Of a stretch of DNA of 64,000 nucleotides, positions 47,701 through 59,700 are shown piece after piece. Location of the stretch: positions 56,196,843 to 56,260,842 of the forward strand of contig NC_090282.1 of the NCBI RefSeq assembly GCF_037392515.1, read 5' to 3'. The translations under genes and the position numbers were made by a program. Every line of letters begins with the position of its first letter. Position 1 is the first letter of the stretch. This stretch comes from Haliotis asinina. Lineage: Eukaryota; Mollusca; Gastropoda; Lepetellida; Haliotidae. A model generated the notes under the pieces. The model made no database searches. It was not told where the DNA came from and was given only the letters and a program-made list of their open reading frames with translations.

Positions 47701-50700
47701 TGTGCATGTCGTAAGAGGCGACTAACGGGATCGGGTGGTCAGACTCGCTGACTTGGTTGACACATGTCGTCACTTCCCAACTCCGCAGAACGATGCTCAT
47801 GTTGTCTGGTCCAGACTCGATTATTTACAGACCGCCGCCATATAGCTGGAATATTGCTGATTGCGGCGTAAAACTAAACACACTCACTTTGTCATACTGC
47901 CCCCACTGCCCCGTCATTTGCTGCTCCTCACCTCTAGTGATCATTTCTAAACGCTGGTTAGTGAATGGGTATATATCTTTGTCATACTAAATAAATCCAT
48001 GCCACCACCATCTACTATACTGTACCTCCATTGATCCTTCTAAACACTGGCTAATGATTCGGTGTGTAAATGTGTCATGCTAACCCCATGCCACCACCAT
48101 CTCTTGTACTTCACATCTAGTGGTCCTTTCTAAACACTGGGCCATACTAACCCCATGTCACCATCCTCTGCTGGTTTTTCGTCACAGAATGGACTGCACT
48201 CAAATGATGTTGCTGTTGCCACTGTTGCTACTGGAACAATGGTATCCATGGTGTATTTCTCCGGTAGTAAAATGGTTGTCGGCCATTCTTCTGTCTGACT
48301 CAATGGTGTTGTCTTTGACTCGTACGTATCGCTGAGGACTTTGTGCGATATTTTGCACAGTATGTTCTTCATTTCAGACACTTCCTCTCTAAGCTGCTTC
48401 AGTTCCGTCACTATACTGTCAGTCCTGTTGCCCGATTTAACTGACTCGCTACTGTCGTCTGAAGGATAATTCCCAGTGGGTTCTATAACAAAACCATGTC
48501 ATTTAGTACTCATAATTCGAAGCATACATTTTGTATATTTGATAAATTCTATGTTTCATATTAGTAGTGTCCGTATTTCGAAAAGAGCACCAAGACAAAT
48601 TTCAGTCAAAGTCAAACTTCTTCCCGTGGAAACACAAACAAATATTTTGTTCAGAAATCCAAATCTACCACAATTCACCACTTCCACACCAGAACTATGT
48701 ATCTGCTTAGGTACGTGGAAAACGGAAGTCCGGGAAAGACGAATTTGTACGGACCGACGCACAATGTCCAATATAATATCCCTGCAAAACGTGTTGTGGG
48801 GATAACAAAAGTGGGTTTAATTTGAGGAAGATGATAAAAACTCCTTACCTTCAACCAAACGTTGAATCCATTGCCGTGCCTTGGCATCCCTTGAAAAGCA
48901 AAGCACATGGTAGACAGAGATCTCGTTCTTTGGGACGAGTGAGCGATTGAGTCTTGCTTTAAAATAATCGAACAATCTGCTTGAACGTCCTGTTATAAGT
49001 GTTTGCGGGGAACTACTAGAACATATATTATTAATCTATGAACAATACCATCAGTTGCGGCAAAATATACTTTTAACTATATATTTGTTAAACTCAACGC
49101 AACCCGTGAAGGTCCCGGGGTAGAATAGGCCTTCAGCAACCCATGCTTGCCATAAAAGGTGACTCAGCTTGTCGCAAGAGGCGACTAACGGGATCGGGTG
49201 GTCAGACTCGCTGACTTGGTTGACACATGTCATCGGTTCCCCATTGCGCAGATCGATGCTCATGTTGTTGATCACTGGATTGTCTGGTCCAGACTCGATT
49301 ATTTACAGACCGCCGCCATATAGCTGGAATATTGCTGAGTGCGGCGTAAAACTAAACTCACACACACATAAACTCAACGCTTCAGTAAGTGGAGAGAAAA
49401 ATCCTTATACAATGTATTTATATAAGGATCATCAACGTATTGACAGGAGTAAAAAGTGTGGTTTTCAAAGATGATGGTTGTGATCAGTGATTCCTTTTCA
49501 GAAGAAGTCTTTCTTGGGGTACTTTTACGCAGAAAATATTAACTCCTTTCATGAAACCTCGTGGCTAGGGTTTACCAATCATGCCATACAACTTAAATTT
49601 TTTTCTCGGACGTGTTTATATTTGTTTGTTTGCTTTTTCCTGTCAACATCGCAAGGCGACCGAATCTAAGCTTTTTCTAAGTCATCATGTCGCAAGAATC
49701 ATCTGTATGTATTCCTTTATCCGTTTTGGAGAACTTTCGCCGTCGTGTCATTGCATTCAGTAATCATATTTTCTGTGCTTTATAGGGTCAAACTAATGTC
49801 AGTTCACCCTAGCTCTTGGCCCATAACTACATGCTTGTTTGGTGTTTTATTTATTCAAAAGAAATATGCTTCTCTACAGGCACTGTAGATGTTATATGAA
49901 ATGTCTATATTTATATAATATACTCCTTCAGCTTCCGGATGGAGAAAAACGGGTCATTGGTTACGCTAGTCGTGGTCTCATTATTCTGCTCATAAGGTAG
50001 AGTTTTTGAGTCTCAAGTCGCCAATAAATGAAACCTGTCATGGTTCCCTTCATGGAAATAGTGGATAGTGCAGTCTGTGGACAGGGTTCAATGGGTTGTC
50101 AAACACGTTCGTTTTGGTTCTAAACTAATATAATATATAAAGGTGCAGAAGTTTGTGGTTCTTTTGAGGAGTAGGTTTCTCTAAGACCTTTGATCACCTT
50201 CCTACGGAGATTTGTAGGAAATGTGAGAAGGATGGAAAAGCTATCAACTTGTTCTTCCAGCTTTGTATCATGAGAAGTCATTGGAGTATTTGCAAAAGGC
50301 TTCAGTGGTCAAGCATGGTAAGGGATGTGCAGGACTGGAATGGTGGTTTGCATGGGGAAACACCTAGTGGTTCAAACACATCGCTGGTAAGTGTTCAGAA
50401 ATGCAGCCATTAGAGTTGGTTTGCATGGATTTATTTTTGTCTTGAATCATCAAAACGCGGTTTGATTATTTCACTGCTGGCGGCTGGTCCATAGATTAGC
50501 TCCTTGCAGCATAACGTGCTCCCCTCTCAGTGGGGTTCTTTCATTGGCAATAGTTGTGGATGAATACATTGACCTCTGTAGCCTTTGGTGGGGGTAACGC
50601 ATCTTCATTTGCGCCATCTGGGCCCAGAAAAGGCTGGCCTGTGTCACCTTCTCTAATGTGGGTCCCCTACTGTGACCTGTTTAAAAGACACGTGAAGAGT

Positions 50701-53700
50701 CAGGTCAGCAGTTGTAGGTGGTTCTGCACAGTGCCTGTCTGGCTTTCCTCCAAAGCAGCCTGGTCTATACCCAACTGGACATTGGAGACACATCACCTGG
50801 CATCGTCCTCATTGGTCAATTAGCTGAGGCATGACAGCATCTAGCTGGGAATGTTTTGGGCTCTGTGTCTGCTGGCGTAATAGGCGTTATTATGGGCATG
50901 TGCTGATTGTGGCTGAGCTATAATAGCTACCTGCCACAGCACCAGGCTATCCTGCTTGCTCTCCCACATGAACTCGGGAGGGCAGCGGCAGCTGCAAGCT
51001 CTTACAAGGAGTCTTAGGTACTCCTGGCTCCGACTTCGTTCAACCATCATCTCTTGCCCTCCTCTTCTTTTTACAAGTACAAGCTGGAGACAGGGAAATC
51101 TTTTCTGTTGATCTTCCCTCAAAAGAAGAACTTCTCAGGGAATAAAAAGCAGGTTAAGGGCAAAGAGAATGGCAATTAAAAGGAAAAAGCAGTTGGTTGG
51201 AGCCAGGAGTGTTTTTTCTGACCTCCCTCAGACTCTACAGTCTGAAAGCAAGGAGACTGGAGTGAATACTCGGCCTCAAATATTCCTGTTGGCAGCCGAC
51301 TAGCCCACTTCATGTTGGTCTAGACAAAAATCTCCCCAGATCCCTTGGTCCTGTCCACTATCAGGAAAGACCACAGTGGAAGATAGACCCTCACATTACT
51401 CACATTTGTCACATTCCAGTGCTAAACTAACCAGAGAAAGCAGAGGTCCCCGGAGTCGAGATCAAAGCACTGCGAGACATGGCTGTGATCGAGAAAGTAA
51501 CGATACCACAGTAAAACGAAGGAGTTTACCCCTCACTTACTTCCTAGTTCCAAAAAGAAGGAGGAATCAGACCCACTGTGAATCTGAGCAGACTGAATCG
51601 TCTGATAAAAGTGCCATCCTTCAAAACTGAGACATTGCGATGATCTCCTCAGTACCCACGGGAGATTGGATTAAGTCAAATGACCTAACAGATGCTAACT
51701 TACATGTCTTAGTGCACCCCTCTTTCAGGAGATACCTCAGGTCCTCACCTGAGGGTGAGTTATCAGTTTAAGGTGCTACGGGCCCAAGGGTGCCTGCACG
51801 CAGTCAGTTTTGCCACCCTTTTCCGGACGACTGGTTGATCCGAGTTTTGGCACAGGCATTGAACACGTTGACAACCAAAGCAGTGTTTCACCGTGTAATT
51901 CTATTGGGTTGGATTGTGAGTTTGTTCCGTCTCAGGACCTGATTTTCTTATGAGTGAGATTCAGCACAGGGTAAGGATTTACTTTCACCATCCCCCAACC
52001 GTATAATGAGGGAGACGCCAAGGTCACTAGTTTGGATTTGGCTCCATCTGCTTGGTCACATAGCAGCTACAGTAGATGTGGTATGAAGAGGACGATAAGA
52101 ATGCTACCAAACCAACAGGTTCTTTCCCAATCGTGGACTCACTCACAGGACCTCGAAACTGTGTTAAACGTTCCGCATCTTCAGGGGTGGACCACAGATG
52201 AGCAGCCCGCGATGGTAGCTCCCTCTCAAGGCCTCAACCCCATCTCTCATAGTTCAGACAGATCATCTCTTTTCGACTGGGGAATCGGGAGTTTCAAGCT
52301 TTTTGAGACCTTCCAGAACAATGTACAGAACCAGACCATTTGTCTGTAAATGGAAAACCAGACGGCGATGACGTACATCCTGAAACAAGGCGGCGCTGTG
52401 TTTGGCCCTCACGGAAGCATGTCAGTTACAACTGTGTTGTGACCGGTACGTGTCTGAGATCCCACCTTACCATCTGGGGCTGGAAAATGTCCGAGCAGAT
52501 ATCCTGTGAAGTGGATGCTCAAAGGAAGGACAATCGTGGTTATTTTCCAGTTCTACGAACCGTACCAGGTCTATATGTTTGCATCAAATCAGATCCCTGT
52601 GCTCTGCTCTCAGATCCCAGGTTCGAGGGTGTTGGCTTCCGACACCCTTGCACTGGATATGACAGGCAAGGTACTGTGGGCTTTTCCGTCCCTACCATTA
52701 GTCCCCAGGGTCCTTCCTGTAATTTTCAAGTTTCTGGCTCAGCGTCCTGTTCTATTGCCTTTTTGACCAGACCTCCTAACAGAAGTATACAGAGTGATGG
52801 CTCTAGCTTACTTTTTAAACAAAATCCATGTAAAACAAAATTTTGCTACATAAAATCTACAGAACTCTAACCCCTTCCAACCCATTTACCCTGCATATTT
52901 GCTGGCTAAATTATGTTCTGGTAATGTCAAATAAACAATTTAACATAAATCTTCTATGATCTCTTTTCAGAATGAAAACATGTCTGGCTTGCTGTACCCC
53001 CTGTTGCATGAAACAATTGACACAATTATGTGACATAAAGCACCAACTAAAGCAACACCGTGATATGTGGGCAGCATTATACAGAAAGTATCATAGAGCT
53101 TGCTGCGTCGTGGATGGGGTTGATTCCACACTTACGACAGGCAGCGTGGGGTTACGGGTGGCAGGTGTTCTAGCAGTTAACCACCTTTATAGCCCCACCT
53201 GTAGTTTTGGGACGAAATAACAGCTGGAGTGTCATCATAAGGCATTGAAACCCGATGAAATTACAGTTCTGGCTGAAGTAAAGTTGGACACGATAAGCAA
53301 GCGTATTTCCTCCACATTAACTATCAACAAAATCCCATAGGAGGAGTTCCATTTGGTTCTCTCAGAACTCACAAAGTACTGCCAAATGAAGCAAGTGTTT
53401 TGGTCCAAGTTTCGTAAATCACCGCCATTAGTGAGGATGAGACAAGTCAAACAAGTTTTCATTTTGAAAGAGATCATAGAAGATTCATGTTAAATTGTTT
53501 CGCGGACATTACTATAATGTAATTTAGCAAGCCAATCTGCAGGGTAAATAGGGTGGAAGAGGTAGGGTTCTGTAGGGTTTATTTGGTAAAATAAAGCTTT
53601 ACATGGATTTTTTAAAAATAGTGAGCCAGAACCATCTCAGAACGGAGCACCGCACCCGAATCCCCGCATTCAATCTGTGGCTTAGCTTCTGTCAGGTCTC

Positions 53701-56700
53701 AACTCGAGCTACGCGGAATTTCTGCACCAGTTACTGACACAGTTCTGGCTTTGAGGATGGGCTTAACAAACGTTCAGTATGATTACAGATGGATCCGTTG
53801 TCGACGCTGGTGTGATGACAGAGAGTTTCAGATCTCTTTTCTGCAGTATTAGAGTTCCTTAAGCTCCGTCTGGACAATGGCCTGTTGTCCTCGACTGTTC
53901 GAGTGTGCTACACGGCTATTTCTACCTTTCAGATCCGTGTCGATGGTGCTACTTCTGGACGAGCTCCGTCTTCTACAGCGCATTCCATTCCAGTGCAGGA
54001 ATGTGCTCTACTACCAGGTGAACAAGTCCCCCTTAGGATTTGACTATCGTTTTAGATTTGGCTCTCTGATGCTTCATTTTCGAGTTTGTCGTCTCTTCCA
54101 CTCCAGCTGCTTACATGGAAAACTGCTTTCCTTAAGGCAGTGACTTCTTACAGAAGGTGGATGACATACATGCAATGGCTGGAGACTGGGCACTTACTGT
54201 ATTCCACAAAGACAGAGTTAGCATTCGCCTACCAGATACTTATCATCCCAAGGTTGCTCACATCTTCCATGTAACACCACCTACTAAACTTCATTCTTTC
54301 ACCCAACCTTCTACCTCGGGATCCTCTCCAAAGACCCCTCACACACTGGATGCTGCTGAGTCCTCACTGCCTACATACAGAGAGCAAAAGAAGTCGACGA
54401 GGGTTCTCAATTATTCTGCTGCTATGGCAGAGGGAAGGTTGGCGAAGCAGCCAGTAAGCAGTCTTTGCAGTTTGTAGAACCTACAACTATTAGGCTACTA
54501 AGGACTTGAAAGCTCATTCGGTCAGGGTCAGGGCCATTCGTGCTACTGTACCCCAAGAAAGACTTCTTCTGAAAAGGAATTGCATAATATAAACTTGGAG
54601 AGGTTTCCAATTTTTTCATTACGTCTTCCCTTGGGTACGGCCGTATACCTCCCCTTGATTCTGCTCGCTCTTGACCAGAAAAAAGGAAGTTGTTTGGTGG
54701 GATTTCATGAAAGGGAGGTAATGCACTCACCACTGCCTACTACAACAACAAAAGTCGATTGTCATTGCAACTTTATGCACGACCATAACGTTTTCAGTGA
54801 AACATGCCCCAAGGAGCACTTACTTCAAGGAACTGGAAAACTCTCCACACACATTTTGCTAAAGGAGTGCACAGAAAGAAATTGGAAATTCGGATACACC
54901 CTTGGTAAAATCAGTAGGATGCATATGAAGGTATCATGATGTTATGACTATTTTTTCAGTACACATACTTTGTGATTCAGTAACTGTTAACTACTGTAGC
55001 CTCACTCACTCAATTAGTAACAGTTCAAAAAACGTTTCTTGACAGAACGTTTGTCATGTAAGTCCATCCAGTTTGCAATTTGAAAACAATATACGATCTA
55101 CCAAATGTAGGTAAAACATTAATTATTGGTTGTTTGATTGGGTGTTTAACACCTCCTTTAAAAATATCCCAGCTATATGGCAGCGGCCTTTAAATAATTG
55201 AGTCCAGACCAGACAATCTAGTGACAAACTCTAATTATCATCTGCGAACTGATTGTTGTAAATAATCTTTTACTAATTGTTTTCTTCTTACTCTTAGCAA
55301 ACTAAATCCGGAGCAATTACAAATATATTTCATGTATCCCATTAGGTATTCAAACAACTCCTGGACCAGCAAATTCATCTGGAAGTCGACAACAAAGTGG
55401 CTGGTTATTTGTTTCATGCGATAAAAAAGGAAAACGTATTGTGCCTACCTTATCAGAAAAGCAAACCTAAAGGACACATAGTGGGCGCATAAGAAATAGC
55501 TACGGAATTTGTTAAAATCCCTTAATGTCACTATGTGAGTATGTAATTATGCACTAGTAAACATGAATGGTGTCTAGCGCAGTGATAAATATATACTGTG
55601 TTGTGTTATGTTAAGACCTACAACGATTTGCAAATAGTACTGATGTGAACTACTGCCGTGTTTCCATTGAACAGTTTTATCATACAATATAAAGAAAGGG
55701 GTAAAGGTTTCTGACCTTTCAGCAAACAGTGAAAACTTAACCTCCATGTTGCCAATGTGTCCAAAGAGTTGTTGGAAGATCTTGTTTATCTCGTGTTTCT
55801 TCTCGATCATCTTATCTGCATCATGTCTGTTCCTGTGCATGAACACAAATATCAAACTTCCACCAAGTAAAGCTGACAGTTGGGCATCATGTTCATGATA
55901 TATCTGTTCGATGATCTCTCGACGGAGCGGATCAAATATGTCTTTGGAGATCTCCCGCATAATCGCACTCTTGCATCCCTTGAAAACTGACAATACGTCC
56001 ACCTTCCACTTCGTGGTGCACGCTTGGGACACATCTATGTTTCCTTCCCAACTCAACTGTAGAAGGGGCTCTTCCAACACTGAAACTAAATTTGTAAATG
56101 TTTGGTGAATATGTCATTATTCCCTTGAATTATTAGAATATCAATAGAATAAATGTACATATAGCGACATACGTCATTCGGTTAGAAATTGTTATATTGA
56201 TAGCGTGTCTCACATTGACGAATTCCCCACACATACATATGGAGACAGTGTTGATATGTTTTGTACGGTAATAAGTTCCTTGTACTTTTAAAAGCCTGGT
56301 CAAAACCCTTCTGTTCCCAATTCACTCTATTGACTTCTACATAACTTTACATGCGCCAGTGAACGACTAGACAGATGGATACCAGGCGCTATACAAGTGC
56401 ATTATGTTTTACAGATTAAGATTAAAATGCAGAAGAGAGGGTTTGGGTGATCCTGGCACAGTCAGGCCGGTAAGGCTCATCATCAGCTCACGGCCCTCGC
56501 CCCCTCTACACGCAGCCCACACAGCGAATGGGAGTTCGCTAGAAAACACTGCCTGGTCGAACCCACCAAGAACTTTCCGGAGAATATGAAGTCTCCCCAA
56601 CACTTCAGCCTTCTGCATTACCCAGATTGTCGGAAGGGCTGTGCTCCCGGTGGAGAACCCAGGCACTCTCCTGATCTGTGCAAAGAGTTAAGGAGGTACC

Positions 56701-59700
56701 AAACCAAGGGGAGCAATGACGGGGGCCTGACGACAGTGTACTTGGGATGCAAGCGAGACATTTCAAAAGCGAGGTCCGCATATTTTGTCATCTTTTCCCG
56801 AATCTTGCCAATCGCATTGCTGTCAAAAGGGACAGAAAATTCTATGATATAAATAATTTCATTGGTTTTATCAAAAAAGACAAGATCAGGTTTGTTGGCA
56901 GGAATTCGTCCCAGGCTGTATATTGGCATATTCCAGAGAAGTTTAAAAGCATCATTTTCCAGGACGCCCTGGACATGTTCAGGGTCGTACCATGGATGGA
57001 CCTCGGGGTCAAAGCTACAGACAAGGCGGAGACAATAGTTAAAGCAGCGTACCATGCCATCATGTCTTTTAAGATATGCTGTTTGTGCCAAGGAAGGGCA
57101 TCCACTGAAAAGGTGTTGGACAGTCTCTGTGAAATCATTGCAAAGACGACATTTCACATTTTGATTAAGAATCACATTCTGGCGATTGCGAGTGGGAAGC
57201 GACTAGTCCTGAGCAGCAAAAAGGAAGCCCTCAGTTTCACATTTGAGACCAGCCGACTTCATCCAGGTGAAGGAGTCGGCTGGATTGCTATTCTGTTCCA
57301 CACACTGCATGTACATACGATGCAATGGCTTCTCAGAAAGCTTCTCCACAAAGGACCGACTCTGGGCAGACTTGGTGAAGGACTTCACCTGGTTTACTCC
57401 CATCACTGTACCATCCAGCAGTACATCACCATCAACAAAATCAACTTCAAATTTCAAATTGTGTCCAATAACCTTGGCACACTTAAAATAGCTGTGGAAT
57501 TCCTTCCATCATGAGTCTTGACGTGCTTCACCAGAGGATCATCCGATAAATACATATGTACAAAAGTACAGAATAAAATTCTATCATGAAGAGCTTCCAC
57601 AATAATCAAACCCCGACCTAGAGAACTGATTGGCATATATAAACGATTAAGTGAGGAAGGAGGGTGGTGTGCTCTGTTATCAGACATGATCCTTCTGGTC
57701 AGGCGGTCAAGACTCTGGATGTCTTGCATTGTCCAATCAACTACTCCAAAGGAATAGGAGAGGACTGGCACAGTAAAGGTATTGGTGACTTTGATCTTGA
57801 GCATTTAGCTCGGAGCTCCAGATTTTCTTCAAACGAGATTTATACTCGGCCCGAAGTTGGATCTGGGCATTATGGAGCATGTCTCGAACTTGCATTCCAA
57901 GACAGGTGTAGGCCTGATGTTCAACAAGATGCTCAACAACTCCTCTCCCTTGTAACCTGACCGATCCATCATTGGTTACCTTTCCACGTTTCAAATGAAG
58001 AGTATTACATTTGTCGAGTTCAAATGTCATGCCAATATCCTTAGAAAAGGACTCGACAAGGAGAACCTGTTCTTTCAAATTGGTCTCTCATTTGGCTAGG
58101 AACTCGATGTCATCCATGTACAGGAGATGAGTAAGAGGTGTTGGGGATCTGTGCTGAGGAGGTCTGGGATGGTAGCCCTCCTCCCGATTGTGCAGAAAAC
58201 TCAAAGGATTTAAAGACAGACAAAAAAGCAAAGGACTGAAGCAGTCCCCCTGAAATATTCCCCTTCTGATTGGAATAGATTCCGAAGTCTGCACCTGCCC
58301 TTGCGAGTACATCTCAAGTTGACTCGACCAGCAACTCATTAACGACTTGAGTAAATCAAGTAGTCGCTCAGGGAGGTCAATACACTGAAGAGACTTCAGA
58401 ATCCATTCGTGAGGGACAGAGTCAGAGTTTTTGTAGTCTATCCAGCACATGGAGAGGGTGCGATGATACGTTTTAGCCTCTTCCAAAATCATTTTCTGTA
58501 CAAGAAGTTGATCCTTGCACCCCCAACATCCCTTTCTCGTCCCCTTCTGCTCTCTGTAAATTGTGTCACTGGACGAGCAATAAGATGACACGAGGTTTGT
58601 CAAACACCCTGTGAATAATTTGTCTTGAGTACTTAGACATGTGATAGGGCGGAAGTTTTTGGGATCAGTTAAGTCTCCTTTTTTGGGCAGTAGTATTGTG
58701 TGACCTTTGCAGAACCATGGAGGGACATCACCTGTATCCACAAGAGAATTGAAACAGTGAAGGAGTGGTGCTTGGACACAGGGAAACAGTTTCCAATACC
58801 GGTTTTCAATGCCATCAGGCCCTGGAGCTGTATTAGATGTGGACTTCTTTATAACAGTCTTCACGCAATCTGGTGATATGTAACAGACAAACGACCTGGT
58901 TACTTTCTCATGCATTGCATGGTCATAATCACTGACCCATGGTTCCTCCAGGTTACAGTCGCCGGGTACAGACCACAACTGTTTTTAGAACCTTTCATTG
59001 GCATCCATGGGAGGTCGTTTATCATGTTCACCATCACCACTTGTCTTGAGTTGCCTAAAGAGTTTAAGTTGTTTGATAAATTTGTTTTTCTTTTCCCATT
59101 TTTTCTTTCTTTCAGTCCAAACTGTTATTTTTGCCTTAAGGGAATCGACAATTTGGAGCAATACATTTTCTTTGTTGTCTTGTACTGTAATTTTAATTTT
59201 CTCCAAATTGCCATTTGTCGTTTAGACATAGGATTCCCTGATGAGGATGATCTTAATTTCAGGCACAGCTCTATCCAGGAAATATGTTTTCTTGTTTCTG
59301 TTAGTCTTACTTGAAAACGGTTTTTCTTTGGTTTATTGTTCTTAGTATTGGGAGATTGTTCTTTGGAAACTGTGTGAAGTTCCTCCAAAGTTCGAGAGGC
59401 AGGATAGACACAACAATTTACTTCATGTAATGAACAGTCCGCAGGAAGTTTTAGAGAGATAATTTCATTAAATAAATCAATTTCATTTTTGGGAAAAGAC
59501 ACGTTTTTGGCCTCCGTTTCTCTAAAGGTAAATCACTAATTCATCAGGTTAAAGCTACACTGGGACAATGCCATGCTCATGTATGCTTACCTGACGGAGC
59601 AAAATTCAAATTTCCTCATACATAGATGTAAACAAAATGTACACAGGACTTTCGGTAAGGTCTGCAACTGAAGAAGAGGAAGAGTGAGGGTCCAAAATGT

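Larger units (their letters stand above)
49488..54580 (+). mobile_element. DIRS-like tyrosine-recombinase retroelement, decayed
   Basis: The ends carry a 33-base perfect inverted repeat (49488-49520 and 54548-54580; it contains CAGAAGAAGTCTTTCTTGG). Between them the plus strand shows in order a gag-like end (VGSRLAHFM), reverse transcriptase, RNase H and a tyrosine recombinase. Inverted termini with RT plus recombinase and no LTR or integrase fit DIRS-type elements. All frames have stops. A second element of about 830 bp is inserted between RNase H and the recombinase. Confidence 0.75.

Noticed and set aside
49488..54580. Reading the 33-bp inverted ends as those of a DNA transposon
   Set aside because: The interior encodes reverse transcriptase, RNase H and a tyrosine recombinase, not a transposase.
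56747..57514. Plus-strand frame of 255 codons
   Set aside because: It lies opposite the endonuclease and connector of the RLE LINE, whose minus-strand motifs are clear.
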